Counted from the first letter of the stretch, positions 19,080 to 28,401 are shown. The stretch: 36,145 nt of DNA from Oscillospiraceae bacterium (GCA_015064005.1 SVTA01000010.1:1-36145), one strand, 5' to 3'. Made by a program: numbers and translations. The notes: generated from the sequence alone by a model not told the origin.

Positions 19080-19097
19080 ACATTATGTTCATAATGT
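19080..19097. promoter_or_regulatory. 18-bp perfect dyad, candidate operator
   Basis: ACATTATG-TT-CATAATGT, about 10 bp downstream of the -10. Confidence 0.6.
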
Positions 19098-19123
19098 AAA
19101 ATCAATGAAAAGGAGACAATTTT

Positions 19124-20284
19124 ATGAATTGTACACGCTGCAACGCGCCTCTCGAGGAGGACGCACTTTACTGCAAGTCCTGCGGTACACAGCATGCTGT
19201 ACTAGAGCAGAAGGCCAAGATTGAGGGGATCACCGCCAATATCAAGGGGCTGATCGTCACCAAGCTGAAATCCCCCCTCTTCCTCGTAGCGGCCATCCTC
19301 TTCTCGATCATGTTCGCCAGTACCATATCCTCCGTATTCTCCGGCGGTTTCGCGGGCATTGCCGGCAGCATCCTTTCCTTTATCTTTATGCTGATCGCAA
19401 CCATCGGCATGTGGAAGGGCTACGCCTCCAAGACCCCGGCAGACGCCGCCTCCGCACTGCGTAAGGCCTCCATCTACGACGCTTACCAGCGCGTGATGTA
19501 TACCATCAGCATCGTGCTGACCAGCATCATGGCCGTGATCTGCATCATTCTCGTTGCGCTTGGCGGTCAGGCGATCGCCGGTGTCCTTGCCTCCGCCGGC
19601 CTTGTAGAGGACAGCGAGAGCGCTGCCGGCGGCGGCATCATTGCCATTCTTCTCGTAACCGTGATCTTCGCCATTACCATTGCCGTGATCAGCATCTTCA
19701 GAGGCATTTACGCCAAGAGAAGAGCCTATTTCATGGCGCTGGCACAGACCGCTGAGACCGGCAGCTACACCGCTGCAAAGGCTCCCGTGGTCGGCTCCTA
19801 CATCCTCGGTGGCTACAGCGTGCTCAGCTCCATCTCCACCATCGCATTTGCCCTTGTCGGTCAGGCACTTCTCAACGGTCTCGTTGCCGCTGTTATCGCC
19901 GAGATGGATCTGCCGGCCGAGCTAAGCGAAATGCTGCTGGGTCTGGTTTCCTCCGCTATGAGCGGCTTTGTATTCGCGGGCATCGGCAGCCTCATTACCG
20001 GCGCTTACATGATCCTTTCCGCCGTCTGGATGGCCAAGGTTCACAGCGCACAGGTCGCCAACGCCGAGGCCGCCAACATTGAGCAAGCCCGCCTTGTTGT
20101 GATCGAAAACGCCACCCGCGAGGCTATGGCTGCCGATGAAGCCAAGAAGCGCGCTGAGGAGGAGGCCAAGAAGGCTGAGATGATGCAGATGATGCAGATG
20201 ATGATGGCTCAGAATATGAACGCTCAGAATGCACAGGCCGCTCCCGCTCCGGAAGCACCCGCCACCCCCAACGACGAGGCATAA
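19124..20284 (+). CDS. zinc-ribbon multi-TM membrane protein with Met/Gln-rich C-terminal tail
   Basis: CTRCNAPLEEDALYCKSCGT double-CxxC; several hydrophobic segments; C-terminal KKAEMMQMMQMMMAQNMNAQNAQ. Confidence 0.75.
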   Translation: MNCTRCNAPLEEDALYCKSCGTQHAVLEQKAKIEGITANIKGLIVTKLKSPLFLVAAILFSIMFASTISSVFSGGFAGIAGSILSFIFMLIATIGMWKGYASKTPADAASALRKASIYDAYQRVMYTISIVLTSIMAVICIILVALGGQAIAGVLASAGLVEDSESAAGGGIIAILLVTVIFAITIAVISIFRGIYAKRRAYFMALAQTAETGSYTAAKAPVVGSYILGGYSVLSSISTIAFALVGQALLNGLVAAVIAEMDLPAELSEMLLGLVSSAMSGFVFAGIGSLITGAYMILSAVWMAKVHSAQVANAEAANIEQARLVVIENATREAMAADEAKKRAEEEAKKAEMMQMMQMMMAQNMNAQNAQAAPAPEAPATPNDEA

Positions 20285-20295
20285 GGCTGCTTCAT

Positions 20296-20340
20296 AAAGC
20301 AAAAAAGAAGCACTCCGTCGGAGTGCTTCTTTTTTGCTTT
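20296..20340. terminator. bidirectional terminator
   Basis: aaagcaaaaaagaagcactccgtcggagtgcttcttttttgcttt. Confidence 0.85.
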
Positions 20341-20342
20341 GA

Positions 20343-20588
20343 TCAATCCTTAAAAACACCGACAAAGCGCAGGATGGAGAACACGATGCCTGCGGTGCAA
20401 TAGAGGTCGATCAGCGTGCCGAGAATGGCAAAAATAAAGCCTACGATCTTGATGCCGCCAAGGAAGCCCATAAGTACACCCAGCACAGCCGCAACCACCA
20501 CGAAGATAATCAGCTGGATTACAAAGGGGCGAACCTCACCCTTCTGCAGTTTAAAGGCAGAGGGCCAGAATTTCTTCAAAATATCCAT
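20343..20588 (-). CDS. small 81-aa membrane protein
   Basis: Two hydrophobic stretches; good RBS (aggaggttt). Confidence 0.6.
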   Translation of the reverse strand: MDILKKFWPSAFKLQKGEVRPFVIQLIIFVVVAAVLGVLMGFLGGIKIVGFIFAILGTLIDLYCTAGIVFSILRFVGVFKD

Positions 20589-20682
20589 TTCAAAAACCTC
20601 CTGAATAATTTGTATTTCTATTATAGCACGATGCCCGCCATTTTACAAGCAGCAAACGATTATTTTTTTCGCCCAAAAAGCA

Positions 20683-20709
20683 AAAGCCTCCCCCGGCGGG
20701 GGAGGCTTT
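20683..20709 (-). terminator. terminator after AGCS symporter
   Basis: aaagcctcccccggcgggggaggcttt. Confidence 0.8.
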
Positions 20710-20718
20710 CCTTTCGGA

Positions 20719-22131
20719 TCAAAGATCCTGATTCCGCTTGCCGGTCACCAGCTTGCCAAGGGCGACAAGCGCGATCACGTTGGGCAGCACCATCAGGTAG
20801 TTGAAGAAGTCGGTGAGCTCCCAAACCAGGTCGTCCTGGAAGACAGAGCCAAGGAATACGAAGCCAACGGCGATGATGGAGTACACCAGCACGGCCTTTT
20901 TGCCGAAGAGGTACTGCACGTTGATCTTGCCGAAGAAGTTCCAGCTGAGAATGGTGGAGAAGGCAAAGAAGAACAGGCATACGGCAACGAAGATGTTGCC
21001 GAAGGTCTCGCCAAACACGGTACCGAAAGCCATCTGTGCCAGATTTGCCTTGGGCCAATTGGCGGGATTCAGCAGGCCGCCCTTTGCGGCATCGTACAGT
21101 GCGGCATTGCCCAGCTCGCCGTCACCTGCATACAGGGTAGAGATGACAACCAGCGCGGTCATGGTCAGCACGATGAAGGTATCGATAAACACACCGATCA
21201 TGGCGGTAACGCCCTGCTCGTGGGGATCCTTCACGTTCGCCTGTGCGTGTGCGTGAGGGGTAGAACCCATGCCGGCCTCGTTGGAGAACAGACCGCGCTT
21301 AGCACCCTGGCTGATGGCGGTCTTCAGCGCGTAGCCGATGCCGCCGCCGATGAGTGCCTTAGGAGCGAAGGCATACTTGAAGATCATACCGAATGCCTCG
21401 GGCACGTGCTGGATGCGGGCAAAGATGACCACAAGAGAGCCAAGGATGTAAAGAAGTGCCATAACGGGTACCATTTTCTCGGTTACGGCCGCCAGACGGT
21501 TCACGCCGCCAAGGAAAACGATACCGGCAAGCAAAGCTACCACAAGGCCGATGATCCAGTAAAGGCTGCTGCTCATACCGATAGCCGTACCGGCGGTGCC
21601 GGCAATGGAGTTGGACTGTACCATGGCGCCCATGAAGCCAAGGGCGAGGATGGTGGCCACGGCAAAGAACACGGAAAGGAACTTGCCGAAGCCGCCCTTG
21701 AAGGCTGTCTTGATATAGTACACGGGGCCGCCCTGCACGTTGCCGTCGGCATCGACCACACGGGTCTTCTGCGCCAGCACTGCCTCGGCGTAAATGGTAG
21801 CCATGCCAAGGAAGGCGATGACCCACATCCAGAAGATGGCACCGGGACCACCCACAAGGATCGCACCGCAGGCACCCACGATGTTACCGGTACCGACCTG
21901 TGCGGCAATGGCGGTGGCCAGCGCCTGGAAGGAGCTGAGGCCGCTCTTCTGCTTGCCGCCCTTCAGGGAAATGTTGCCGAACACCAGCTTCATGCCCTCG
22001 CCAAAGCAGCGAACCTGCACGAACTTGGTGCGGATGGTGAAGAAGAGACCGACGCCCACCAGCAGGAAAATGAGGATGTAGTCAGTCAGATACGAGTTTG
22101 CGGTTTGAACGATTTTCAATAATGCGTCCAT
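20719..22131 (-). CDS. alanine/glycine:cation symporter (AGCS family)
   Basis: GTGNIVGACGAILVGGPGAIFWMW; SNEAGMGSTPHAHAQANVKDPHEQG. ATG at 22131 after GGAGG. Confidence 0.94.
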   Translation of the reverse strand: MDALLKIVQTANSYLTDYILIFLLVGVGLFFTIRTKFVQVRCFGEGMKLVFGNISLKGGKQKSGLSSFQALATAIAAQVGTGNIVGACGAILVGGPGAIFWMWVIAFLGMATIYAEAVLAQKTRVVDADGNVQGGPVYYIKTAFKGGFGKFLSVFFAVATILALGFMGAMVQSNSIAGTAGTAIGMSSSLYWIIGLVVALLAGIVFLGGVNRLAAVTEKMVPVMALLYILGSLVVIFARIQHVPEAFGMIFKYAFAPKALIGGGIGYALKTAISQGAKRGLFSNEAGMGSTPHAHAQANVKDPHEQGVTAMIGVFIDTFIVLTMTALVVISTLYAGDGELGNAALYDAAKGGLLNPANWPKANLAQMAFGTVFGETFGNIFVAVCLFFFAFSTILSWNFFGKINVQYLFGKKAVLVYSIIAVGFVFLGSVFQDDLVWELTDFFNYLMVLPNVIALVALGKLVTGKRNQDL

Positions 22132-22143
22132 TTTTCTACCTCC

Positions 22144-22174
22144 AAAAAGAAAAAGTTGCCCCCAAAAGGCAACT
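22144..22174 (-). terminator. riboswitch-associated intrinsic terminator
   Basis: Minus strand AGTTGCC-TTTTGGG-GGCAACT-TTTTCTTTTT just before the symporter RBS. Confidence 0.75.
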
Positions 22175-22218
22175 CCTGAAAATAAAGATGTGCAGACATA
22201 TAAAAATTGCGCGCATGC

Positions 22219-22345
22219 CTGCTCCGTCCTTTTGCCTGAGAGATTCGGCGGCTCGCGCCACCTTGCACCTTCGGCACTCTTGCGAGATTCTCCGGAGCTT
22301 CCTCCGCACCCGGTCTCCCTCATGGATTCCGGATACTTCACTGGG
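22219..22345 (-). ncRNA. glycine riboswitch, apparently one full aptamer with an upstream partial (ghost-like) hairpin
   Basis: Minus strand contains GCUCCGGAGAAUCUCGC...GUGCCGAAGGUGCAAG...CCGAAUCUCUCAGGCAAAAGGACGGAGC; P1 GCUCCG/CGGAGC. Confidence 0.92.
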
Positions 22346-22602
22346 AATTGGGCTTATTGTATCACGCCTTTCCCCTTTTGTCAATACCCATTTTCAACTT
22401 TTTTTGATTTTTTGCGATTTTTTGCACAAAAGAGGCAGAAAAGAGCGAATATTGAACGGATTTCCGCCGGGATCCATTCCAAAAGCTATTGATCTGACCA
22501 CGGAAAACGTTGCTTTCCGCAAGCAGCCTCAGAGGGTTGCATTTTGCCGACTCCTGTGCTATAATATCAATGAAAGCTTGCGCAACTCAGAAAGGAGCAG
22601 CT

Positions 22603-23787
22603 ATGGACGGTCTCAAACGCAAAGCCATCGTTCGCTATATCCTCGCCTTTTGGCAAGGCGCGCTCTCCTATCTTTTATTTATGCTGATGGCGCAGGCCGT
22701 GGACAAGGGATTTTCCGGCGCGCCCAACGTGCCTGCCCTTGTGTTTGCACTGTTATTTATGATGGGGGCAAAATTTCTCCTGATATATGGGATACTGCGC
22801 AACTACACGCTTCCCCACCTTTACGGTGCCGAGGACGTTGCGGCCGCCGGCGGCAAGCTGCGTACCTTTCTCCCCTACTTACTCCGCCTGCGGCAGTTTC
22901 AACTGGAGCTCCTGCCGCTGCTTTCGCTCAGCGCTCTCGTCCACCCAAGGGTCTGCTTCAACATCGCAGTGCTGCTCTTCCCTTACCTTGGCATTCCCTT
23001 CACCGCGCCGCTGCGGTGGGCTCTTTCTCTCGCCATCACCGCTGTCACGTTTTTCATGGCTGTGCTTGCCAAGCGCACCTCGCTGCGGCTGACTGCCGCA
23101 AGCAAGAAGAAAACGAAGATGGCTCTTGTTTCGCAAATCGTCTTTGTCCCCTGTGCCGCACTTGTGGTGCTGCCCGTACTGCTGTTTTTGCTGACCGATC
23201 TGGTGGGGCTGATTGCGGATATGGGCGTTTGGGCGCTGCTGATTCCGGTTGCGCTCATTCTGATCGGCGCGCTGATCTACTTCGTCCGCTACCTGCGCGC
23301 CGTGCGCATTCGCCGCAAATTTTATCGCGCTCTCGACCGCGTATGCCGCCAAACGGGCGCGGAAACTACAGAATGGTACCGCCCGTATCGCTCTGTTTTT
23401 CATCTGGGCGAAAGGCACACCTTCACCCTTTGGCATAAGGGGCATCGCTACGATTGTCAGATGGTGGCGGGGCTGAAGCGTCGAAATCCTCTGTATTTTT
23501 CCGATACGGGGTATGTGGAAAACCGCCATATTTTCAATATGCCGCGCCTGCGCGTGCATCTGCTCACCAACGACCGCCCGGTGCTGTTTGAGTATACCAC
23601 CAGGCAACGCTACGCCTTTGAGGGCGAGGGAGGCAAAAAGATACTGATCATCTCCCCCATTCCCCATGAGATCTATACCGGAAACACCGTCAGCCATAAG
23701 CCCGCCGATGTGGGTGAGCAGATCGGTGAATATACGCTGTATAACGGCTCGGGCTTCCTCAACGCCATCGAGCGGGATTGTCTTTAA
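22603..23787 (+). CDS. multi-TM membrane protein of unknown function (paralog A)
   Basis: Hydrophobic N-terminal half; C-terminal GSGFLNAIERDCL. ATG at 22603 after aaaggag. Confidence 0.75.
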   Translation: MDGLKRKAIVRYILAFWQGALSYLLFMLMAQAVDKGFSGAPNVPALVFALLFMMGAKFLLIYGILRNYTLPHLYGAEDVAAAGGKLRTFLPYLLRLRQFQLELLPLLSLSALVHPRVCFNIAVLLFPYLGIPFTAPLRWALSLAITAVTFFMAVLAKRTSLRLTAASKKKTKMALVSQIVFVPCAALVVLPVLLFLLTDLVGLIADMGVWALLIPVALILIGALIYFVRYLRAVRIRRKFYRALDRVCRQTGAETTEWYRPYRSVFHLGERHTFTLWHKGHRYDCQMVAGLKRRNPLYFSDTGYVENRHIFNMPRLRVHLLTNDRPVLFEYTTRQRYAFEGEGGKKILIISPIPHEIYTGNTVSHKPADVGEQIGEYTLYNGSGFLNAIERDCL

Positions 23788-23859
23788 GTTACATACCGAA
23801 AACTCGCCCCGTTTAAGGCTCAATTCACGATTCAACACCATTTGGACAGGGAGGACACC

Positions 23860-25074
23860 ATGCAACAGGATTTCAAAAGAGCTCTCATCCTCCGCATCTG
23901 TCGGGGAACACTCCTCTACGTCCTCTTTTTACTGCTTTCCCTTTGCTCCGGTGTTTTCTTCGTGCCGGATGGCGGTGCGGAGCTGGAGGTGGAGCTGGCC
24001 ACGCTGCCCTATATCATCGGCACCGTGTTCATTCCCTTTGCGCTGGATATCGCCGTGCGTATCTTTGCGGAAAACGACGCTCTCATCCGCTCGGATGAAA
24101 ATTTCCGGGGCGGAAAGCGCCTGCCCTTCCGGAAAAACGCCCGCTACATCCTCACCCGACAGGAATTCTATATGGAGGTCGCCACCCTCTGCCTGTGGTG
24201 TGTCCTGCTTCCCTTGGAAAGCGCCTTTTATCCGGTGCTGAAATGGCTCTTTGCCGGCGTCACGTGGCCACGCGCCCTCAAAAAGCTGGTGATTCTGGCG
24301 GTGATGTGCCCCCTCTTTTTCGGGATCGAATTCATCGGCTGGTTCTTTTCTCTGGTGGCCTGGCAGCAAAAGCACTTCCGTGAGCCGCCCCGCAACTGGA
24401 GCCTTCGCATTTTCCTGCAGAGCATCTTTGCCCTCGCCATGGCGATCCCTGCCTTTTTCGTGCTTTCCTATCTGACGGCCATTCCCCTCACCGTTTTCTA
24501 CGGTTTCATGGGCAGAGAATGGCTTTACTTCGCCGTTCCCGCCGTTTTCGCGGCCGTGCTGCTGCTCCTTTGGTTCATGCGCGGCTTTCACGCCCGCCTC
24601 TGCTATCTTCGCATCCTCAGACGACGCTGCAAGGCTGCAGGCTTCAAGGTTTCCCGCGTTCGCCGGCCTCTCCGCTCCCTCTTTCGCCCCGCCAAGGACA
24701 TCAGCCTCACCATTGAGGGCAACGGCAAGCGATACGATTGCAAGCTCATCGGCAGTATGCAAAGGGATTGTCCCCTTTACATTTCCGAGGACGGCGTTTG
24801 CTATTTTCTGCACGCCATCCGCGTACGGCAGACCCGCGTCTTTCAGTATATTTCCTCCTACCGCTTTGATTTCGAAAGCGACGGCATCAAGGTTCTGATC
24901 GTCAATCCGGACGTGGAGGCACTTTACGCCGGAACGCCGGACTTTTACCGCTTGATCTATACCGGAGAGACTGTTGGCGCCTACAAGATATTTGAGGGCA
25001 TTCCCTTTCTCAACGCGCTGGAGCGGGACTGCGTGGAGCGCGATCCCAACCGCCCCGAGAAAACACCTCATTAA
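23860..25074 (+). CDS. multi-TM membrane protein of unknown function (paralog B)
   Basis: C-terminal half aligns with paralog A: RPLRSLF, YDCKLIGSMQRDCPLYISEDG, GIPFLNALERDC. Confidence 0.75.
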   Translation: MQQDFKRALILRICRGTLLYVLFLLLSLCSGVFFVPDGGAELEVELATLPYIIGTVFIPFALDIAVRIFAENDALIRSDENFRGGKRLPFRKNARYILTRQEFYMEVATLCLWCVLLPLESAFYPVLKWLFAGVTWPRALKKLVILAVMCPLFFGIEFIGWFFSLVAWQQKHFREPPRNWSLRIFLQSIFALAMAIPAFFVLSYLTAIPLTVFYGFMGREWLYFAVPAVFAAVLLLLWFMRGFHARLCYLRILRRRCKAAGFKVSRVRRPLRSLFRPAKDISLTIEGNGKRYDCKLIGSMQRDCPLYISEDGVCYFLHAIRVRQTRVFQYISSYRFDFESDGIKVLIVNPDVEALYAGTPDFYRLIYTGETVGAYKIFEGIPFLNALERDCVERDPNRPEKTPH

Positions 25075-25081
25075 CCGGACA

Positions 25082-25118
25082 AAAGGATCCCGTTGCACAA
25101 TGTGCAACGGGATCCTTT
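25082..25118. terminator. bidirectional terminator (37-bp near-perfect palindrome)
   Basis: aaaggatcccgttgcaca-a-tgtgcaacgggatccttt. Confidence 0.85.
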
Positions 25119-26203
25119 CATTTTTCCGCCGCGCGGCGGCGCTGACGCCGCTGGCGGTTGATGTGCCGCTCAAAATCTCCGCCGTCGAGGAGCTCAGCCA
25201 GCACGTATTGCTCAAAGGTGGGGACAGTGCAGGAATATCCCCCCAAACGGTGCTGAAATTCTGCCAAAAGCGCCGGCGGCAGCACCATATATCCCACGCG
25301 GATCGCGGGAGCGACGGTTTTGGTGAAGGTATTGATATAAACGGTTCTGCCTGCCGTATCCAGCGAAAACAGCGTATCCTGGGGCTTAGCGGAGGGGGTG
25401 AATTCCGAGTCGAAATCGTCCTCAATCACGTAGCCGTCCCGCGCCTCGGCGAAGGCGATATACTCCCGCCGCTTAGAGGCGGTGGCAGTGACGCCGGAGG
25501 GATAGCTGTTGTAGGGCGTCACGTGCAAGACGGTGGCTCCCGTCGCTGCCAGCGCCTCGCTGAGCAATCCCTCTGCGCCCAGCGGCAGGGTCTCAAATTT
25601 CACACCGTTTGCCGCGTAAACCGTGCGGATCTTCTCGTAGCAGGGATCCTCCACGGCAAAAATCCGTCCTCTGCCCAGCAGCTGAACCGCAAGGCCGTAC
25701 AGATATTCCGCACCCGCGCCGATCACCACCTGCTCCGGACTGACCGTAAGCCCCCGGTTGCGGGCAAGATAGGCACAAATGGCGCGGCGCAGTTCCTCAC
25801 AGCCGTTGCTCGGTGATTTCACCAAAATCTCCGCACCGTACTCCGCAAGCACCCGCCGCATGGTGCGGGCAAGCACCGAAAACGGGAAGGTCTCTGCCGC
25901 ATCCCCGGAAACGGTGTGGATTTTGTGGGGCTGCTCTGCGGGCGCAGCAGCAAAATGATCCGCCGCACGGTACAACACAAAGCATCCGCTGCGCTCCCGC
26001 GCACCGGCGTACCCTTCCTCCGCCAGCAGCTCCAGCGCGTGCTCCACGGTGGATACGCTGACGCCGAAATCGGCGGCCAGCGACCGCTTGGAGGGCAGCT
26101 TTGCGCCATATGGGTAAATGCCGGACACGATATCCTGCCGTAGCAGCTCGTAGATCTGCAAGTACGCCGGTCGCCCGGCACACGGATCCAGTGCGTAGCG
26201 CAT
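25118..26203 (-). CDS. MocR-family (GntR HTH + aminotransferase-like) regulator
   Basis: LRQDIVSGIYPYGAKLPSKRSLAADFGVSVSTVEHAL HTH; PLP-fold DDFDSEF, TFTKTVAPAIRVGYMVLP. Confidence 0.93.
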   Translation of the reverse strand: MRYALDPCAGRPAYLQIYELLRQDIVSGIYPYGAKLPSKRSLAADFGVSVSTVEHALELLAEEGYAGARERSGCFVLYRAADHFAAAPAEQPHKIHTVSGDAAETFPFSVLARTMRRVLAEYGAEILVKSPSNGCEELRRAICAYLARNRGLTVSPEQVVIGAGAEYLYGLAVQLLGRGRIFAVEDPCYEKIRTVYAANGVKFETLPLGAEGLLSEALAATGATVLHVTPYNSYPSGVTATASKRREYIAFAEARDGYVIEDDFDSEFTPSAKPQDTLFSLDTAGRTVYINTFTKTVAPAIRVGYMVLPPALLAEFQHRLGGYSCTVPTFEQYVLAELLDGGDFERHINRQRRQRRRAAEK

Positions 26204-26242
26204 CGTATCCCTCCTTTTCTGCCACTTCTTATTATATTTCAT

Positions 26243-26271
26243 ATTATACTACGCTTTTTTTGTTTTGTAAA
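26243..26271 (-). promoter_or_regulatory. promoter of the mocR-like gene
   Basis: Minus strand TTTACA-N17-TATAAT. Confidence 0.65.
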
Positions 26272-26274
26272 GGG

Positions 26275-26303
26275 TTGACTTTTCCCCGCCCGCCATTTAT
26301 AAT
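26275..26303 (+). promoter_or_regulatory. promoter of the serine hydrolase gene
   Basis: TTGACT-N17-TATAAT; -35 is 3 bp from the divergent -35. Confidence 0.7.
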
Positions 26304-26327
26304 GAAGAAAATCAAAAGGAGGTCGCC

Positions 26328-27182
26328 ATGAGCGCATTTTTGCATGATTTTGCCGCCTTTGCCGAGGCGAATGGCTATCATATGTTTCGGGTAACGGAGA
26401 TCCAAGGCGGAAAAAGTGAAACGCTGGAGCTGCACCCTGCCCCTCGCTGTCAGAATTCCTATTCGGTAGCCAAGGTATTCACCGTCACGGCGCTGGGGCT
26501 ATTGTGGGATCGTGGGCTGCTCCGAATGGAGGATAAGATTACGGATATTTTGCACCGTTTTCTGCCCAAATCCTTGGACCCCCGCTGGGAAGCGATCTCC
26601 GTGGAGGATGCGATCCTCCACAAATTGGGACTGCCAAGCGGCTTTCTTGACATCGACGTGGAAAATTGCCCCGCCTATGGCGTGGATTTTCTTACCCGTA
26701 TCTTTGAGGAGCCTCTCGTCACCGATCCCTGCCGCACCTACTGCTATACCGACGCCGCCTACTATCTGCTCTCTCGTGTGGTGGCGGAGCTTGCCGGTAT
26801 GCCGCTGGATGATTTCTTGCGTAAGGAACTGTTTTCGCCCCTGCAATTCGCAGAGGCGGCCTGGACGCGTTGTCCCAAGGGGCACGCCATGGGCGCCACG
26901 GGGCTCTATCTCCATTCTGCCGATATGGCAAAGCTGGGGGAGGTCTATCTCCGAGGAGGTCTATACGGCGAAAAACGAATCATTTCTGCAGAATGGGCGC
27001 AAACGGTGCTGAAAAAGAGCTATGAGCTTTCCCCCATTGCCGACACCGGCGCCTGGGGCAAGCGGGGTATGTACGGTCAGATGCTGCTGATCTCTCCCCA
27101 CACGGAGCGGGTGGTGGCCTTCCACGGCTTCTCTCAAAAAAGCATCGGCGACCTCAACCTCTTCGCCGCCAGATATGAATGA
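26328..27182 (+). CDS. serine hydrolase, class C beta-lactamase-like
   Basis: SVAKVFT (SxxK), YCYTDAAYYLL (YxN-type region), overall beta-lactamase/DD-peptidase layout. Confidence 0.85.
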   Translation: MSAFLHDFAAFAEANGYHMFRVTEIQGGKSETLELHPAPRCQNSYSVAKVFTVTALGLLWDRGLLRMEDKITDILHRFLPKSLDPRWEAISVEDAILHKLGLPSGFLDIDVENCPAYGVDFLTRIFEEPLVTDPCRTYCYTDAAYYLLSRVVAELAGMPLDDFLRKELFSPLQFAEAAWTRCPKGHAMGATGLYLHSADMAKLGEVYLRGGLYGEKRIISAEWAQTVLKKSYELSPIADTGAWGKRGMYGQMLLISPHTERVVAFHGFSQKSIGDLNLFAARYE

Positions 27183-27212
27183 CAAAACGGAGCCCGACGG
27201 GCTCCGTTTTGT
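27182..27212. terminator. bidirectional terminator
   Basis: acaaaacggagccc-gac-gggctccgttttgt. Confidence 0.8.
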
Positions 27213-27217
27213 TCATT

Positions 27218-28258
27218 TCACTTACCTAACACATAGGCCAGCATCAGCCGCGCCGTGTTTTCGATACCGTCCTTGTGGGTACGCTCTACGCCGTGGCTGG
27301 CATATACGCCCATACCGAACAGCCCCGCGCGCACGTTGTTGCCGCCCTTCATGGCTTGGCTGGCATCGGATCCATAACGGTAGAAAAGATCCACCGCATA
27401 GTCGCAGCCCACCCGCTTGGCGGTCGCAATCAGCTGATTGGTCAGATCGTAATCATAGGGCATGGAGGCATCCTTGGCACAGATGGTCACCGCACGGTCG
27501 CTGCCGTCGGCATCCGGCCCCAGAATGGAAATATCCACGCTGATGAACTCCGAGATCTCTCCGGGCACGTATACGCCGCCAAGACCGATCTCCTCATAGA
27601 AGGAAAAGGCGAAAACAGTATTGCATTTCGGCTTTTTCCCGGTCTCGCGGAGATACTTCAGCGTGGCAAAAGAGATGGCCATAGCGGCCTTGTTATCAAT
27701 GAAACGGGACTTGATATAGCCGTTTCCGGTAACGGTGAAGCGAGGATCGATGGAAATATAGTCCCCGTGGCCGATTTCCAGCGCCCGTACGTCAGCGGCG
27801 CACTTCACCGGCTCATCCAGCAGCACGCAAACGGTGTTTTCGTTGCGCTCCATGCTCTTGGCGTCGTCATAGGCGTGGGAGGAATGGTGGTTGCAGATCA
27901 TCATGCCCGTAAATGTCTTGCCCTCCCGCGTGTGCAGGGTGACGTTTTCGCCCTCGGTGCTGACGAAATGCACGCCGCCGAGGGGACGAATGCGCAAGGT
28001 GCCGTCGGCATTGATGCCTCGCACCATCAGCCCCAGCGTATCCGCGTGGGCGCTGATGCAAACGGTTTTGGCCGTGTCCTCACCGGGCACGGTGATGTAG
28101 GCTGTGCTGCGGTTGTCGTAGGTCACGGTATAGCCAAGCTCAGCCGCCAGCCCCTCGATCACAGGCTTCATTTCGGTATAATAGCCCGTGGGGCTGGGGG
28201 TGTTGATCAATTTCTCCATGGTGGCCATCAAATAGGCCATATCGGGTGCATATTTCAT
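27218..28258 (-). CDS. M42 family metallopeptidase (glutamyl aminopeptidase-like)
   Basis: SAHADTLGLMVRGINADGTLRI; SRFIDNKAAMA; FSFYEEIGLGG; ASHGVERTHKDGIENT. Confidence 0.92.
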   Translation of the reverse strand: MKYAPDMAYLMATMEKLINTPSPTGYYTEMKPVIEGLAAELGYTVTYDNRSTAYITVPGEDTAKTVCISAHADTLGLMVRGINADGTLRIRPLGGVHFVSTEGENVTLHTREGKTFTGMMICNHHSSHAYDDAKSMERNENTVCVLLDEPVKCAADVRALEIGHGDYISIDPRFTVTGNGYIKSRFIDNKAAMAISFATLKYLRETGKKPKCNTVFAFSFYEEIGLGGVYVPGEISEFISVDISILGPDADGSDRAVTICAKDASMPYDYDLTNQLIATAKRVGCDYAVDLFYRYGSDASQAMKGGNNVRAGLFGMGVYASHGVERTHKDGIENTARLMLAYVLGK

Positions 28259-28401
28259 GATGTTCTCCTTTTTCCGCCCCGTTTGGGCACTTTTGCTTGA
28301 TAATGATCATTTTTCGCGCATGACCGCCCCAAAGTTTTGGGAGCGCCTTGCTCGTTTTTATTATTATAGCACAACTTTGGGCCATTTGCAAGAAAAATCG
28401 A

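Noticed and set aside
23929-25425. 498-aa minus-strand ORF opposite membrane paralog B
   Set aside because: Antisense shadow; the plus-strand frame has an RBS and homology to its neighbour.
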